Below, in pieces: positions 17,517 through 26,684 of a stretch of DNA of 64,000 nt; within the stretch, counting starts at the first letter, position 1; each line of letters begins with the position of its first letter. The position numbers and the translations under genes are program-made. The notes under the pieces are model-generated. The model did not search any database. It was not told the DNA's origin and saw only the letters and a program-made list of their open reading frames with translations. This stretch comes from UMGS1387 sp045539625 (GTDB lineage Bacteria > Bacillota > Clostridia > Oscillospirales > CAG-382). Location: positions 45,234 to 109,233 of the forward strand of contig JAZQFS010000028.1 of the NCBI GenBank assembly GCA_045539625.1, written 5' to 3'.

Positions 17517-18932
17517 ATGAAAAGCAGACTTATTCTCATATTTACGGGACTTGTGTTCTTCTTCAACCCTTGCTATAATATGCTGGACATAATGCCTGAT
17601 TTTATCGGTGCAATCTTGATAATGTCAGGGCTGGGCGGATTTATCTACTTTGACGCAAATTTTGCCGACGCACACAGATATGCAAAGTACCTTTTGTGGA
17701 TATCGGTGTTAAGACTTGTTTTGTGCGTGTGGACGGCTTCGGGACACTGGGACTACGTTATGCCCTTTACCTTTGTGGCGGTAGTTCTTGAAGCAATTTT
17801 TATGATTGCTATGTTCAAGTCACTTTATTACGGAGCGGAATACACGCTTATGCGAAGCGGCTCTGACAGCAGTCCCAAGTTTATAAATGAAGCATTCACC
17901 ATGTCCTTCATTTTTACAATAGTAACACGGTTTCTTGACTTTGCACCTCATATTGCGGATATTGCCGCTCAGGATGCAGAGCTTGACCTCAGCCACGGTG
18001 CAACCTTTAAAATGCCTCTTGCACAGCTTAAAATGTATCTTCTTGCGGCGTGCCTTGTTTGCTCGCTGATTTTGGGTATTATTTATCTGTTTATAACGGC
18101 AAGAGCATGGATAAAGCTTATACGGGATAAAGAATACAGAGCTTTTTTAAAGGAAAAGTATGACAGCTTTTTGCGTGATGAAAGAGATGCTTACGTTACA
18201 AGACGTGTAAGCTTTGCATATCTTCTTATGACTGCGGCATTTGCTTTTTTGGCTGATTTTTATATAGATGCCGTGAACATTATACCGTCCCATATAGCAG
18301 TAATACTGTTTTTTGCTTCGGCTTGGGTGCTGTGTGCACTTTACGGAAAAAAGCCCAATGTACCTGTGTTTGTTGCGGCTCTTTGTGCTGTTGCGGTAAA
18401 CTATATGTATCTGTCAAAGGTGCATCTTGGCATAAACTATCTTTACTCTGTCGATTCCTACGGCAGAGAAGAATTTCCTCTTCTTGCAAGTGATAAATCG
18501 GTGTTGTATGCTGCAGTGTTCGGTTTACTCTCGCTTCTTTTGATGTTTGCGGTGATAAGCTATACGGCAAACTGTGCAAAGCAAGTGTTTGTAAGAGAAA
18601 AACGAAGGAATGCACTTACTAAGCTTTTTGTGTTGAGAATACTGTCATTTTTCACACTTGCGTTTGTATGTGCCTCAGGTGTGCTGACGGCAGTGTGCGG
18701 ACGTGTTGCATCAATCCCCGCTGTTACCGATTATGTAAAAAACAAGGCTTTTATCACAAGCGGAAAGATTTATGAGCAGATGATGGCAAACCCCGATATT
18801 GTAAGATACGAAAACTTCGTAAGTGCACAGTCGGTGTGCTATGTTGTGTCGGTTCTCGGAGTGTGTGCGTGTATGGCAGTTGTGCTGAGCATGAGCAGAA
18901 GCACCGAGGGCGACGGTAAAACTCACTTATAA
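17517..18932 (+). CDS. Uncharacterised multi-pass membrane protein
   Basis: Family not recognised. The 471-residue protein has about eleven hydrophobic segments spread along its length, including LILIFTGLVFFF at the N-terminus, LLAACLVCSLILGIIYLF near residue 180 and VCYVVSVLGVCACMAVVL near the end. A charged central loop (EKYDSFLRDERDAYVTRR, about residues 210-228) separates the halves. The ATG at 17517 follows ACAGGTGAGG. It is the last gene before the compact DUF951-prfA group, 9 bases away. It could be a transporter or a structural membrane protein; the sequence does not decide. Confidence 0.7.
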   Translation: MKSRLILIFTGLVFFFNPCYNMLDIMPDFIGAILIMSGLGGFIYFDANFADAHRYAKYLLWISVLRLVLCVWTASGHWDYVMPFTFVAVVLEAIFMIAMFKSLYYGAEYTLMRSGSDSSPKFINEAFTMSFIFTIVTRFLDFAPHIADIAAQDAELDLSHGATFKMPLAQLKMYLLAACLVCSLILGIIYLFITARAWIKLIRDKEYRAFLKEKYDSFLRDERDAYVTRRVSFAYLLMTAAFAFLADFYIDAVNIIPSHIAVILFFASAWVLCALYGKKPNVPVFVAALCAVAVNYMYLSKVHLGINYLYSVDSYGREEFPLLASDKSVLYAAVFGLLSLLLMFAVISYTANCAKQVFVREKRRNALTKLFVLRILSFFTLAFVCASGVLTAVCGRVASIPAVTDYVKNKAFITSGKIYEQMMANPDIVRYENFVSAQSVCYVVSVLGVCACMAVVLSMSRSTEGDGKTHL

Positions 18933-18941
18933 GGTGAAAAT

Positions 18942-19154
18942 ATGGAAAAGAAAATATTCGGCGTAGGAGATACGCTTAACATGAAGAAAAATCACGCCTG
19001 CTCGCCCACGGCAAAGCAGATGCTTGTGCTTATGGCAGGAAGCGACGTGAAGGTGCGCTGTGTCGGCTGCGGCAGAGAAATGATAATTCCAAGAGTAAAG
19101 CTTGAAAAAAGTATAAAAAACGTAACCCGAAAGGACAATACAGACAATGTTTGA
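18942..19154 (+). CDS. DUF951 domain protein
   Basis: Protein of 70 residues in the DUF951 family, common in Firmicutes and of unknown function. Seen: the start GDTLNMKKNHACSPTAKQM and the zinc-type CVGCGREMIIPRVKLEKSIK block. In the family a His-Pro-Cys-Gly motif is usual; here it is HACSP, a mild departure. AAGGTGA precedes the ATG. The end overlaps prfA by 8 bases, indicating translational coupling with release factor 1. Confidence 0.88.
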   Translation: MEKKIFGVGDTLNMKKNHACSPTAKQMLVLMAGSDVKVRCVGCGREMIIPRVKLEKSIKNVTRKDNTDNV

Positions 19155-20226
19155 AAACCTCAAAGAAGCAGAGAAGCATTTTGAAGAAATAAACGAAATG
19201 CTTATGGACCCCCAAGTAATAAACGATAATGAAAAGTATAAAAATCTAATGAAGGAGCACAAAAACCTGTCTCCCATTATCGAAAAGTACCGAGAATACA
19301 AAACCACAGAGGAAAACCTTGAGCAGGCAAAGGAATTGCTTGGTGATTCTTCCACAGATAACGAAATGAAGGAGCTTGCCGAGGAAGAAATGAAGGAGTG
19401 CAAGGAAGCTCTTGAAACCATTACCGAGGAGCTTAAAATCCTTCTTCTTCCCAAGGACGAGGACGACGATAAGAACGTTATTATCGAAATCCGTGCAGGA
19501 ACAGGCGGTGAAGAAGCGGCGCTCTTTGCTCACAGCGTATACAGAATGTATTCTATGTATGCCGACAGAAAGGGTTACAAGATAGAAATTATGAATCAGA
19601 ACGAAACCGAGCTTGGCGGTATAAAGGAAATCTCCTTTATGGTAGAAGGCAGCGGTGCCTTTTCACGCTTCAAGTTTGAAAGCGGCGTTCACAGAGTTCA
19701 GCGTGTTCCCGAAACAGAAACACAGGGACGTGTGCATACCTCGGCTATAACCGTAGCCGTTCTTCCCGAAGCGGAAGAGGTTGAAATTGACATCAATCCC
19801 GCAGACCTTGAAATTGACACCTTCCGAAGCGGCGGAGCCGGTGGTCAGCACGTAAATAAAACAGACTCCGCTATCCGTATTACTCATAAGCCCACAGGCG
19901 TTGTTGTTGAATGTCAGGACGAAAGAAGTCAGTTCAAGAACAGAGACAAGGCAATGAAGATGCTCAGAACAAAGCTTCTCGATGCCGAGAGAACAAAGCA
20001 GCAGAACGCCATTTCTTCCGAGCGTAAGAGTCAGGTTGGAAGCGGTGACAGAAGCGAAAGAATCAGAACTTATAACTATCCTCAGAGCCGTCTTACCGAC
20101 CATAGAATAGGTCTTACTCTCTACAGCCTTGAGCAGATTCTTGACGGCGACCTTGACAGCGTAATTGATGCACTTATTACTGCAGATACAGCAGAAAAAC
20201 TTCAGAACAGCGAGTTTAATTCATAA
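19147..20226 (+). CDS. prfA: Peptide chain release factor 1
   Basis: Class I release factor that recognises UAA and UAG and hydrolyses peptidyl-tRNA. The protein has 359 residues, normal for RF1. Seen: an N-terminal coiled-coil-like helical domain, the tripeptide anticodon PxT as PET in RVQRVPETETQGR (RF2 would have SPF), the catalytic GGQ in RSGGAGGQHVNKT near residue 233, and the conserved SGDRSERIRTYNYPQ block. A programmed frameshift (an RF2 feature) is neither expected nor present. The stop overlaps the tsaC start by one base (TAATG). prfA is followed by tsaC and coaE in a tight operon. Confidence 0.98.
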   Translation: MFENLKEAEKHFEEINEMLMDPQVINDNEKYKNLMKEHKNLSPIIEKYREYKTTEENLEQAKELLGDSSTDNEMKELAEEEMKECKEALETITEELKILLLPKDEDDDKNVIIEIRAGTGGEEAALFAHSVYRMYSMYADRKGYKIEIMNQNETELGGIKEISFMVEGSGAFSRFKFESGVHRVQRVPETETQGRVHTSAITVAVLPEAEEVEIDINPADLEIDTFRSGGAGGQHVNKTDSAIRITHKPTGVVVECQDERSQFKNRDKAMKMLRTKLLDAERTKQQNAISSERKSQVGSGDRSERIRTYNYPQSRLTDHRIGLTLYSLEQILDGDLDSVIDALITADTAEKLQNSEFNS

Positions 20227-21308
20227 TGATACTTGAAGAAACAAAAGTTTTTAAAGTAAAGCCCGACCTGTCGGGAGAAAATGATATAGAAAACCTTACC
20301 TTTGCGGCAGATGTTTTAAAAAGAGGCGGTCTTGTAGCATTTCCCACCGAAACGGTATACGGACTCGGTGCAAATGCACTTGACGAAAATGCCGTGAAAT
20401 CTATCTTTACGGCAAAAGGAAGAGCACAGGACAATCCTCTTATCGTTCATCTGTCAAAAGCAGAGGATATGGACAAATATGCAAAGGTAGACCTATGCCC
20501 AAAGGCACATCTTCTTATGGACAGAATGCCTGCTCCTCTTACGGTTATCATGCCAAAGAGAGACATTGTTCCGTCTGTTGTTACGGCAGGACTTGACAGT
20601 GTTGCTCAGCGTGTGCCCGAAAGTGTTATTGCACGAAAGCTTATAGAGCTGTCGGGCGTTCCGGTTGCCGCACCCAGCGCCAACATTTCGGGAAAGCCAA
20701 GCCCCACAAAGGCTTCTCACGTAATTGCGGATATGACAGGTAAAGCCGATGTTATCATTGACGGAGGCTGTTGCAGTGTTGGGCTTGAATCAACGGTTGT
20801 GTCGCTTTGCTCGGACGTGCCTAAGCTTCTTAGACCGGGCGGATTTACCTATGAGAGCCTTTGCGAAATTCTGGGAGAGGTGGAAATCTCAGATGCTGTG
20901 CTGTCACAGCTGAAAGAGGGACAGAAGCCTGAGTCTCCCGGAATGAAATATAAGCATTATGCCCCTGATGCAAGGGTTGTGCTTGTAAAGGGCAAAGAAG
21001 AAAATGTGAAAAAGCTTCTGACAGAAAAATATAAAAACGGCAATACGGGAATAATCTGTTATGACGGAGATGTGGAAGCCAATGACAGCAGAGTCATTAC
21101 GGTGGGAAGCAGACAGGATAACAGTCTGTACGCTGAAAAAATGTTTGATTGTCTCAGAAGTATGGATAAAATCGAGGGAATTGACACAATTTATGCCTGT
21201 CTTCCCGAGAATACGTCGGGAATATCTCTTGCCATTTACAACAGAATGTTAAGAGCTGCCGCATTTTATGTGGTAGATGCAGATACAGCCTTGACAGAAG
21301 GAGAGTAA
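20226..21308 (+). CDS. tsaC: Threonylcarbamoyl-AMP synthase (Sua5/YwlC type)
   Basis: Makes threonylcarbamoyl-AMP from threonine, bicarbonate and ATP, the first step in t6A37 tRNA modification. The protein has 360 residues, so it is the long Sua5/YwlC form with an extra C-terminal domain rather than the short E. coli TsaC. Seen: the GGLVAFPTETVYGLGANA block near residue 36, KGRAQDNPLIVHL, the VAAPSANISGKPSPT motif and the linker SPGMKYKHYAPDA that joins the Sua5 domain. One-base overlap with prfA; coaE begins 4 bases after the stop. MtaB at 6.8 kb acts later on the same nucleotide. Confidence 0.96.
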   Translation: MILEETKVFKVKPDLSGENDIENLTFAADVLKRGGLVAFPTETVYGLGANALDENAVKSIFTAKGRAQDNPLIVHLSKAEDMDKYAKVDLCPKAHLLMDRMPAPLTVIMPKRDIVPSVVTAGLDSVAQRVPESVIARKLIELSGVPVAAPSANISGKPSPTKASHVIADMTGKADVIIDGGCCSVGLESTVVSLCSDVPKLLRPGGFTYESLCEILGEVEISDAVLSQLKEGQKPESPGMKYKHYAPDARVVLVKGKEENVKKLLTEKYKNGNTGIICYDGDVEANDSRVITVGSRQDNSLYAEKMFDCLRSMDKIEGIDTIYACLPENTSGISLAIYNRMLRAAAFYVVDADTALTEGE

Positions 21309-21311
21309 AAT

Positions 21312-21911
21312 ATGCTTATACTTGGACTTACCGGACAAAGCGGTGCAGGCAAGGGCGTGTTTTCGGATGCCGTAAAGGAAAAAGACGGCGTATATGTGAT
21401 TGATACCGATGTTACGGCACGTGAGGTTGTAAAATGCGGAGAAAAGTGCCTTGATGAGCTGGCTTGCTTCTTTGGCGGGGAAATACTTCAAAAAGACGGA
21501 AGCCTTGACAGAAAACGTCTTGCCGAGCTTGCTTTTTCCGATGAAGAAAAGCATGGAATGTTAAATAAAATTACTCATTGCCACATAATGAAAAAGATTG
21601 AAGAATGGCTTGATGAGTGCCGCAAAAACGGTGCAAAATGTGCCGTTGTTGATGCACCGTTGCTTTTTGAAAGCGGTGCAGATAAGCTTTGCAATGTTAC
21701 GGTGGGAATAATTGCACCTTATGAAAAAAGGCTTGAAAGAATTATAAGCCGTGACGGGCTGGATGAAAAAAGTGCCCGACTCAGACTTGATGCACAGCCT
21801 GACGATGCTTTTTTTCGCGAAAAGTGTGATTACATACTTGAAAACACAGGCGGTCAGGCAGAGTTTAAAGCACGTGCAAAGCAGCTTGTTGACGGTTTAC
21901 TTAAAGAATAA
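21312..21911 (+). CDS. coaE: Dephospho-CoA kinase
   Basis: Final enzyme of coenzyme A synthesis; it phosphorylates the 3'-hydroxyl of dephospho-CoA with ATP. The length of 199 residues is normal. Seen: P-loop GLTGQSGAGKG at residues 5-15, the YVIDTDVTAREV segment corresponding to the family DAD motif, and the lid/substrate block VVDAPLLFESG. A short PACE-like AAGGAGAG site sits at the end of tsaC. CoaE is the third gene of the prfA-tsaC-coaE group. Confidence 0.95.
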   Translation: MLILGLTGQSGAGKGVFSDAVKEKDGVYVIDTDVTAREVVKCGEKCLDELACFFGGEILQKDGSLDRKRLAELAFSDEEKHGMLNKITHCHIMKKIEEWLDECRKNGAKCAVVDAPLLFESGADKLCNVTVGIIAPYEKRLERIISRDGLDEKSARLRLDAQPDDAFFREKCDYILENTGGQAEFKARAKQLVDGLLKE

Positions 21912-21930
21912 CGCATGAAAGGTTTTTGCC

Positions 21931-22497
21931 ATGAAAAAGACAATTTCCATAATATGTATATTGCTGACGGCGGCACTTGTTGCACTGTTCTGGGTGAAAA
22001 TAGACGATGCACTTACACGGAAAAGCCACCCTCACCAATATGCACAGTATGTTGAAAAATATGCACAGGAAAACGCAGTACCGACGGAGCTTGTGTACGG
22101 AGTAATAAAAGCCGAAAGCAATTTCAAGAGCGATGCTGTTTCAAATAAGGGTGCTGTGGGACTTATGCAGCTTATGCCTGACACCTATGCGTGGCTGTGC
22201 GGAAAAAAGGGGGATGAAAACGTAGATCCCGACCTTCTGTATATCCCCGAAACCAATATAAAGTACGGCACTTACTATCTGAGCACACTGTATACTCAGT
22301 TCGGAAATTGGGAAAACGCTCTTGCGGCGTATAATGCCGGTCCTTCACGGGTTAAGCAATGGATTGAGGAGTACGGCTGTGACGAAAGAGGCGTGCTGAA
22401 GAATATTCCTTTTGAAGAAACCTCAAAGTACGTAAAAAAAGTTCTGAAGGAAAAAGAAACCTATTTTGAGCTTTATTACAATTCAGATAACAAATAA
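21931..22497 (+). CDS. Membrane-anchored lytic transglycosylase (SLT domain)
   Basis: Cleaves glycan strands of peptidoglycan with formation of anhydromuramyl ends. The 188-residue protein has an N-terminal membrane helix (ISIICILLTAALVALFWV) and a single SLT domain: VPTELVYGVIKAESNF with the catalytic Glu, GAVGLMQLMPDTY, NIKYGTYYL and ALAAYNAGPSRVKQW. This is the compact Firmicutes form. Its active site would face the outside. It follows coaE by 19 bases and precedes the M18 gene by 24 bases. Confidence 0.92.
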   Translation: MKKTISIICILLTAALVALFWVKIDDALTRKSHPHQYAQYVEKYAQENAVPTELVYGVIKAESNFKSDAVSNKGAVGLMQLMPDTYAWLCGKKGDENVDPDLLYIPETNIKYGTYYLSTLYTQFGNWENALAAYNAGPSRVKQWIEEYGCDERGVLKNIPFEETSKYVKKVLKEKETYFELYYNSDNK

Positions 22498-22521
22498 TAT
22501 CCATAAGAAAGGATGATAAAT

Positions 22522-23925
22522 ATGGCTGAAAAGACAGCTGCGGAGCTTTTGAAAGAAGAGCTTTACATGACAAAGAAAAGCGCATACGAAACCATGTCAA
22601 AGGAAGAAATCGAAGAGTGTTACAGCTACTGTGAGGACTACAAAAAATTCCTTGACGAGTGCAAAACAGAAAGAGAATCTGTTGAATATGCAGTGAAATT
22701 TCTTGAAGAAAGAGGTTTTACACCTTTTGAGTACGGTAAGGAATATAAGACAGGCGACAAGTTCTATCTCAACAACAGAGGCAAGGCAATTTACATTGTT
22801 GTAATGGGACAAAAGCCCTTGAATGACGGTGTACGCATTGCGGCGGCACACGTTGACAGCCCAAGAATTGACCTTAAGCAGAATCCTCTTTATGAGGACG
22901 GCGGCTTTGCTTTCTTTAAGACACACTACTACGGCGGCATCAAAAAGTACCAGTGGGTTACAATTCCTCTTGCAATTCACGGCGTAATCGTAAAGGCTGA
23001 CGGAACAAGCGTAAATGTGTGCATAGGTGAGGATGACAGCGATCCCGTATTCTACATCACCGACCTTCTGCCTCACCTTGGTAAGGATCAGAACGCCAAG
23101 AGTCTGGGCGGTGCCTTTAACGGAGAACAGCTTAATATTCTTTGCGGAAGCAGACCTTTTGACGATGAAAAGGTTAAGGATATAAAGCTTAATATGCTGA
23201 AGATTCTCAACGAAAAGTATGGCATTGTGGAAGCGGATTTCCTTTCCAGCGAGCTTTGCGTTGTTCCTTCAATCAAGGCACGTGACCTTGGCTTTGACAG
23301 AAGCCTTATAGCTGCATACGGTCACGATGACAGAGTTTGTGCGTATCCTATTCTCACAGCTTGCGTAGATTCCTGTAAGGATACTTTACCCGAATATACA
23401 ACCGTTACCATTTTTGCGGACAAGGAAGAAACAGGCAGCGACGGTAATACAGGTATGCAGTCCTTTGCGTTTGAAGATATGCTTAAGGAAATGTGCGAAA
23501 ATGCAGGACAGAACGTAAGACAGATGTTTTCAAATTCAACCTGTCTTTCTGCCGATGTACACGCTTGCTTTGACCCCAACTTCGGCGAGGTTTATGAAGC
23601 AAGAAATACTGCTTATATTAACAAAGGCGTTTGCGTAACCAAGTTTACGGGCGGCGGCGGAAAGGGCGGCACAAATGATGCTCACGCTGAATATGTGGGC
23701 TTTGTACGCAAGCTGTTTGACGAAAACGGCGTTGTATGGCAGACAGGCGAGCTTGGTAAGGTAGACCAAGGCGGCGGCGGAACGGTAGCAAAGTATATCT
23801 CAAAGCTTAACGCAGATGTAATTGACGTTGGTGTTCCCGTAATCTCAATGCATGCACCCTATGAGGTTGTTTCCAAAACCGACATCTGGGCGGCATATAA
23901 GGCGTTTTTAGCTTTCTTCAAATAA
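22522..23925 (+). CDS. M18 family aminopeptidase
   Basis: Zinc-dependent cytoplasmic aminopeptidase of 467 residues (aspartyl aminopeptidase family, normal length). Seen: the metal-ligand block IAAAHVDSPRIDLKQ near residue 110, the acidic ADKEETGSDGNTG block with the likely catalytic Glu pair, GHDDRVCAYP, and the late DVGVPVISMHAPYEVVS segment with its metal His. An ATG nine bases upstream (22513) lies in the ribosome site AAAGGATG, so the ATG at 22522 is preferred. Followed by a 283-base gene-free stretch. Confidence 0.94.
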   Translation: MAEKTAAELLKEELYMTKKSAYETMSKEEIEECYSYCEDYKKFLDECKTERESVEYAVKFLEERGFTPFEYGKEYKTGDKFYLNNRGKAIYIVVMGQKPLNDGVRIAAAHVDSPRIDLKQNPLYEDGGFAFFKTHYYGGIKKYQWVTIPLAIHGVIVKADGTSVNVCIGEDDSDPVFYITDLLPHLGKDQNAKSLGGAFNGEQLNILCGSRPFDDEKVKDIKLNMLKILNEKYGIVEADFLSSELCVVPSIKARDLGFDRSLIAAYGHDDRVCAYPILTACVDSCKDTLPEYTTVTIFADKEETGSDGNTGMQSFAFEDMLKEMCENAGQNVRQMFSNSTCLSADVHACFDPNFGEVYEARNTAYINKGVCVTKFTGGGGKGGTNDAHAEYVGFVRKLFDENGVVWQTGELGKVDQGGGGTVAKYISKLNADVIDVGVPVISMHAPYEVVSKTDIWAAYKAFLAFFK

Positions 23926-24208
23926 TTTATTTTCTCTTTGATAAAAAGAGAAAGTAAACAAAGAGAAAATAACGGCACACCAACCAAAGATTGGATAAAA
24001 CCGCTATCGTCGGTGCACGATTATCCGTCTTTGAGTCTGAATAACTCATAGACTACTCTTGAATTAAAGATTGTATTGATGAAGTTCATAGAATGTAGTA
24101 TATCCCTCCATTCATGAACGGCGACAGCCAAAATAAAGTTTTTGCGGAGCTTTTTTCAAAAAGCGACCGTACCTGTCAGACATAAAACTATCTATAAGGA
24201 GAAATAAA
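23926..24208 (+). repeat. Gene-free stretch with an interspersed repeat
   Basis: No gene is seen. Bases 24116-24140 are an exact 25-base reverse complement of 34481-34505. Other elements are CTCTTTTT/AAAAAGAG-type symmetric runs near 23935-23955 and AAAGCTCC-like inverted arms near 24140-24170. The galK ribosome site (AAGGAG, 24196-24201) ends the stretch. A dispersed non-coding repeat is the best reading; a role in termination or RNA processing is possible but not shown. Confidence 0.55.
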
Positions 24209-25516
24209 ATGAACATTAAGGAATTAAAAGAAGCCATTAAAAACGGCGGATACGACAAAGCGTTCAAGGAGCTTTACGGCGAAGGCTGCGAGCTTGAAGC
24301 GGTAAAGGCGAGATATCTTGCCTGTGCAGACGGCTTTGAAGAAAACTACGGCACAAAGAAGTACGGTGACGTACAGATGTTTTCCGTGGCAGGCAGAAGC
24401 GAAATTTCAGGTAATCATACCGACCATAACCACGGCAAGGTGCTTGCGGCATCTATTACACTTGACATCATTTCCGTTGCGGCAAAGAACGACGACGGAG
24501 TAATCGGAGTAAAGTCTGAAGGCTTCCCCGAAGACGTAGTATCTCTTGCTGATGTAGAAAAGGTAAGAGACGAGGAAAAGTACAAGGCAAGCGCCATTAT
24601 CAGAGGTATGTGCGACGGCTTCAAGAAGAACGGTTATAATGTGGGCGCTTATTATGCGTATACCACATCAAACGTGCTTAAAGGCTCAGGTCTTTCTTCC
24701 TCTGCAGCATTTGAAGATATGATAGGCAATATGCTTAACTACTTCTACAATGACGGTAACATTGATAACGTTGAAATTGCAAAGATTGCACAGTACTCCG
24801 AAAACGTACACTTCGGCAAGCCCTGCGGACTTATGGATCAGGTTGCCTGCGGTGTGGGCGGATTTGTAGCTATTGACTTTAATGATCCCTCAAAGCCCAT
24901 AGTTGAAAAGCTTCCCTTTGAGCTTGATAAGTTTGATATGGCTCTTTGTATCGTTAACACAGGCGGAAACCACGCTGACCTCAACGAGGATTACGCTTCC
25001 GTTCCCGCTGACATGAAGAAGGTTGCAAAGGTTCTCGGCGTTGAATTTCTCCGTGACTCTTCAAAGGAAGCACTTCTTGACAAGGCTGTTGAAATAAGAC
25101 AGACTCTCGGCGACAAGTGCCTTATGAGAGCAATGCACTTCTACAATGAAAATGTAAGAGTTACAAAGCAGAAGGAAGCTCTTGCAAAGGGTGACCTTAA
25201 TGGGTTCCTTGACGGCGTAAAGGCATCGGGCAACTCCTCCTTTACAATGCTTCAGAATGTATACACAACAAAGAATGTTGACGAACAGGGACTCAGCCTG
25301 GCTCTTGCACTTTCAGCAGAGGTGCTTGGCAGCGAAGCAAATGCGGCTTGGCGTGTACACGGCGGCGGTTGTGCAGGAACAATACAGGCATTTGTTCCCA
25401 AGGCAAAGGTGGCAGAATATAAGTCAAGCCTTGAAAAAGTGTTCGGCGAAGGCAATGTATACGTGCTTGGTGTAAGAAAGTACGGTGCAGTAAGCCTTGA
25501 AGTGCTTAACAAATAA
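24209..25516 (+). CDS. Galactokinase-family sugar kinase (GHMP superfamily)
   Basis: GHMP kinase of 435 residues. Galactokinase phosphorylates galactose at C1 in the Leloir pathway. Seen: the sugar-binding signature as AGRSEISGNHTDHNHGKVLAA (short part: GNHTDHN near residue 67), the ATP loop LKGSGLSSSAAFE near residue 155, CGLMDQVACGVGG with the probable catalytic Asp, and the C-terminal GGGCAGTIQAFVP. The classic signature is GEHTDY; here Glu is Asn and Tyr is His, so the sugar may differ from galactose. No galT or galE is adjacent. The stop shares one base with the next start. Confidence 0.82.
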   Translation: MNIKELKEAIKNGGYDKAFKELYGEGCELEAVKARYLACADGFEENYGTKKYGDVQMFSVAGRSEISGNHTDHNHGKVLAASITLDIISVAAKNDDGVIGVKSEGFPEDVVSLADVEKVRDEEKYKASAIIRGMCDGFKKNGYNVGAYYAYTTSNVLKGSGLSSSAAFEDMIGNMLNYFYNDGNIDNVEIAKIAQYSENVHFGKPCGLMDQVACGVGGFVAIDFNDPSKPIVEKLPFELDKFDMALCIVNTGGNHADLNEDYASVPADMKKVAKVLGVEFLRDSSKEALLDKAVEIRQTLGDKCLMRAMHFYNENVRVTKQKEALAKGDLNGFLDGVKASGNSSFTMLQNVYTTKNVDEQGLSLALALSAEVLGSEANAAWRVHGGGCAGTIQAFVPKAKVAEYKSSLEKVFGEGNVYVLGVRKYGAVSLEVLNK

Positions 25517-25878
25517 TGAAAAATCTTAAATATCTTGCCGTGCTGGTGCTTGTCCTTGTTGTTTCGGGTTCTGTTTATATAGGCTGTGTCACAAGCGGAA
25601 ATCCTGCTTTGCTGACGGTGATGCCAATATATCAGATTGTGTCCATACTTGCAATATGCGGATACATTTTTCTTGTGCTTCGCCATAACAACGAAATCGG
25701 CAAGGCAAAAGTGCAGGGGCTTGAACTTGACACGGCTGCGATTGAAAAGCGAAAAGCTCAGATAAAATGGTATATTGCGTTGCTGTTCCCTTTTGTGTTG
25801 GTAACGCTTTGCGACTATATTTACCTGCTTCTGCTGGCGGATAACCCTGCTTTTCAAAACATTATAAAATTCTTTTAG
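25516..25878 (+). CDS. Uncharacterised small membrane protein
   Basis: Family not recognised. The 120-residue protein has three hydrophobic segments (about residues 5-25, 35-55 and 88-108) and a charged central loop (HNNEIGKAKVQGLELDTAAI) predicted to be cytoplasmic. It overlaps the galactokinase stop by one base and precedes walJ by 14 bases, so it is translated from the same transcript. No function can be given. Confidence 0.65.
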   Translation: MKNLKYLAVLVLVLVVSGSVYIGCVTSGNPALLTVMPIYQIVSILAICGYIFLVLRHNNEIGKAKVQGLELDTAAIEKRKAQIKWYIALLFPFVLVTLCDYIYLLLLADNPAFQNIIKFF

Positions 25879-25892
25879 GTGGAAATTAACTG

Positions 25893-26666
25893 ATGTTCAG
25901 AGCGATACCTTTGTTTTCCGGCTCAAGCGGAAACTGTGTGTATATTCAGCATAATGATGAGGAAATCCTTGTTGATGCAGGGGTTTCCTATAAAAAAATA
26001 TGTGCAGCACTTTCAAGTGTAGGCAGCGACATATCAAGAATCAAGGCGTTGCTTGTTACTCACGAGCATTCCGACCATATCAAGGCTCTTGATGTACTGT
26101 CAAAGCACACGGATATGCCGATATACATAAATTCTAAGTCGGCGAAAGCCTTTTGCTGTCCTGAGGATGAGCTGTTTTGCGGTCATACTGTAATAGCGGA
26201 GCCGGGTGAGACAGTGACCTTTAATGGGTTTGAAGTCAATATCTTTCCCACGCCTCACGACTCACACGGCTCGGTTGGGTATCATTTTACTTTTTCAGAC
26301 GGTGAAAGGTTTGCTCTTGCCACCGATATCGGGCATATAACATCGGATATTTCAGGCTATTTGCTTGGGTGTAAAGAGGTTGTTCTCGAATCAAACCATG
26401 ACATCAAGATGCTCAATAACGGACCGTATCCCTATCTTTTGAAAAAGCGAATACTTTCCGACAGAGGTCATCTGTCAAACGAGGCGTGTGCACATCTTGT
26501 ACCTACTCTTGTGGAGAACGGGACAAGAAAAATCATACTTGCCCATCTGTCCGAGGAGAACAACACACCGTCACTTGCCTACCAGACCTCGGCAGAGGCA
26601 CTCGCATCAGCAGGCTATACCCCAGATGATGTCAAGCTGACCGTTGCAATGAAGAGCATAATTTAA
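25893..26666 (+). CDS. walJ: MBL-fold metallohydrolase (WalJ/YycJ type)
   Basis: Metallo-beta-lactamase-fold phosphodiesterase of 257 residues. WalJ (YycJ) proteins are linked to DNA processing and to the WalRK regulon in Firmicutes. Seen: the family N-terminus SGSSGNCVYIQ, the metal motif VTHEHSDHIKAL near residue 55, TPHDSHGSVGYHF, ATDIGH, ESNHD and the final LAHLSEENN. In many Firmicutes it lies with walRK-yycHI; here those genes are absent, so it is a detached copy. The start at ATG 25893 follows AGGTGGA. A phosphatase gene follows 18 bases downstream. Confidence 0.9.
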   Translation: MFRAIPLFSGSSGNCVYIQHNDEEILVDAGVSYKKICAALSSVGSDISRIKALLVTHEHSDHIKALDVLSKHTDMPIYINSKSAKAFCCPEDELFCGHTVIAEPGETVTFNGFEVNIFPTPHDSHGSVGYHFTFSDGERFALATDIGHITSDISGYLLGCKEVVLESNHDIKMLNNGPYPYLLKKRILSDRGHLSNEACAHLVPTLVENGTRKIILAHLSEENNTPSLAYQTSAEALASAGYTPDDVKLTVAMKSII

Positions 26667-26684
26667 AGGAGAGAAAAATACAAT

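Noticed and set aside
23935..24208. CRISPR-like direct repeats in the gap before galK
   Set aside because: No regularly spaced direct repeats are present; only inverted and dispersed elements.
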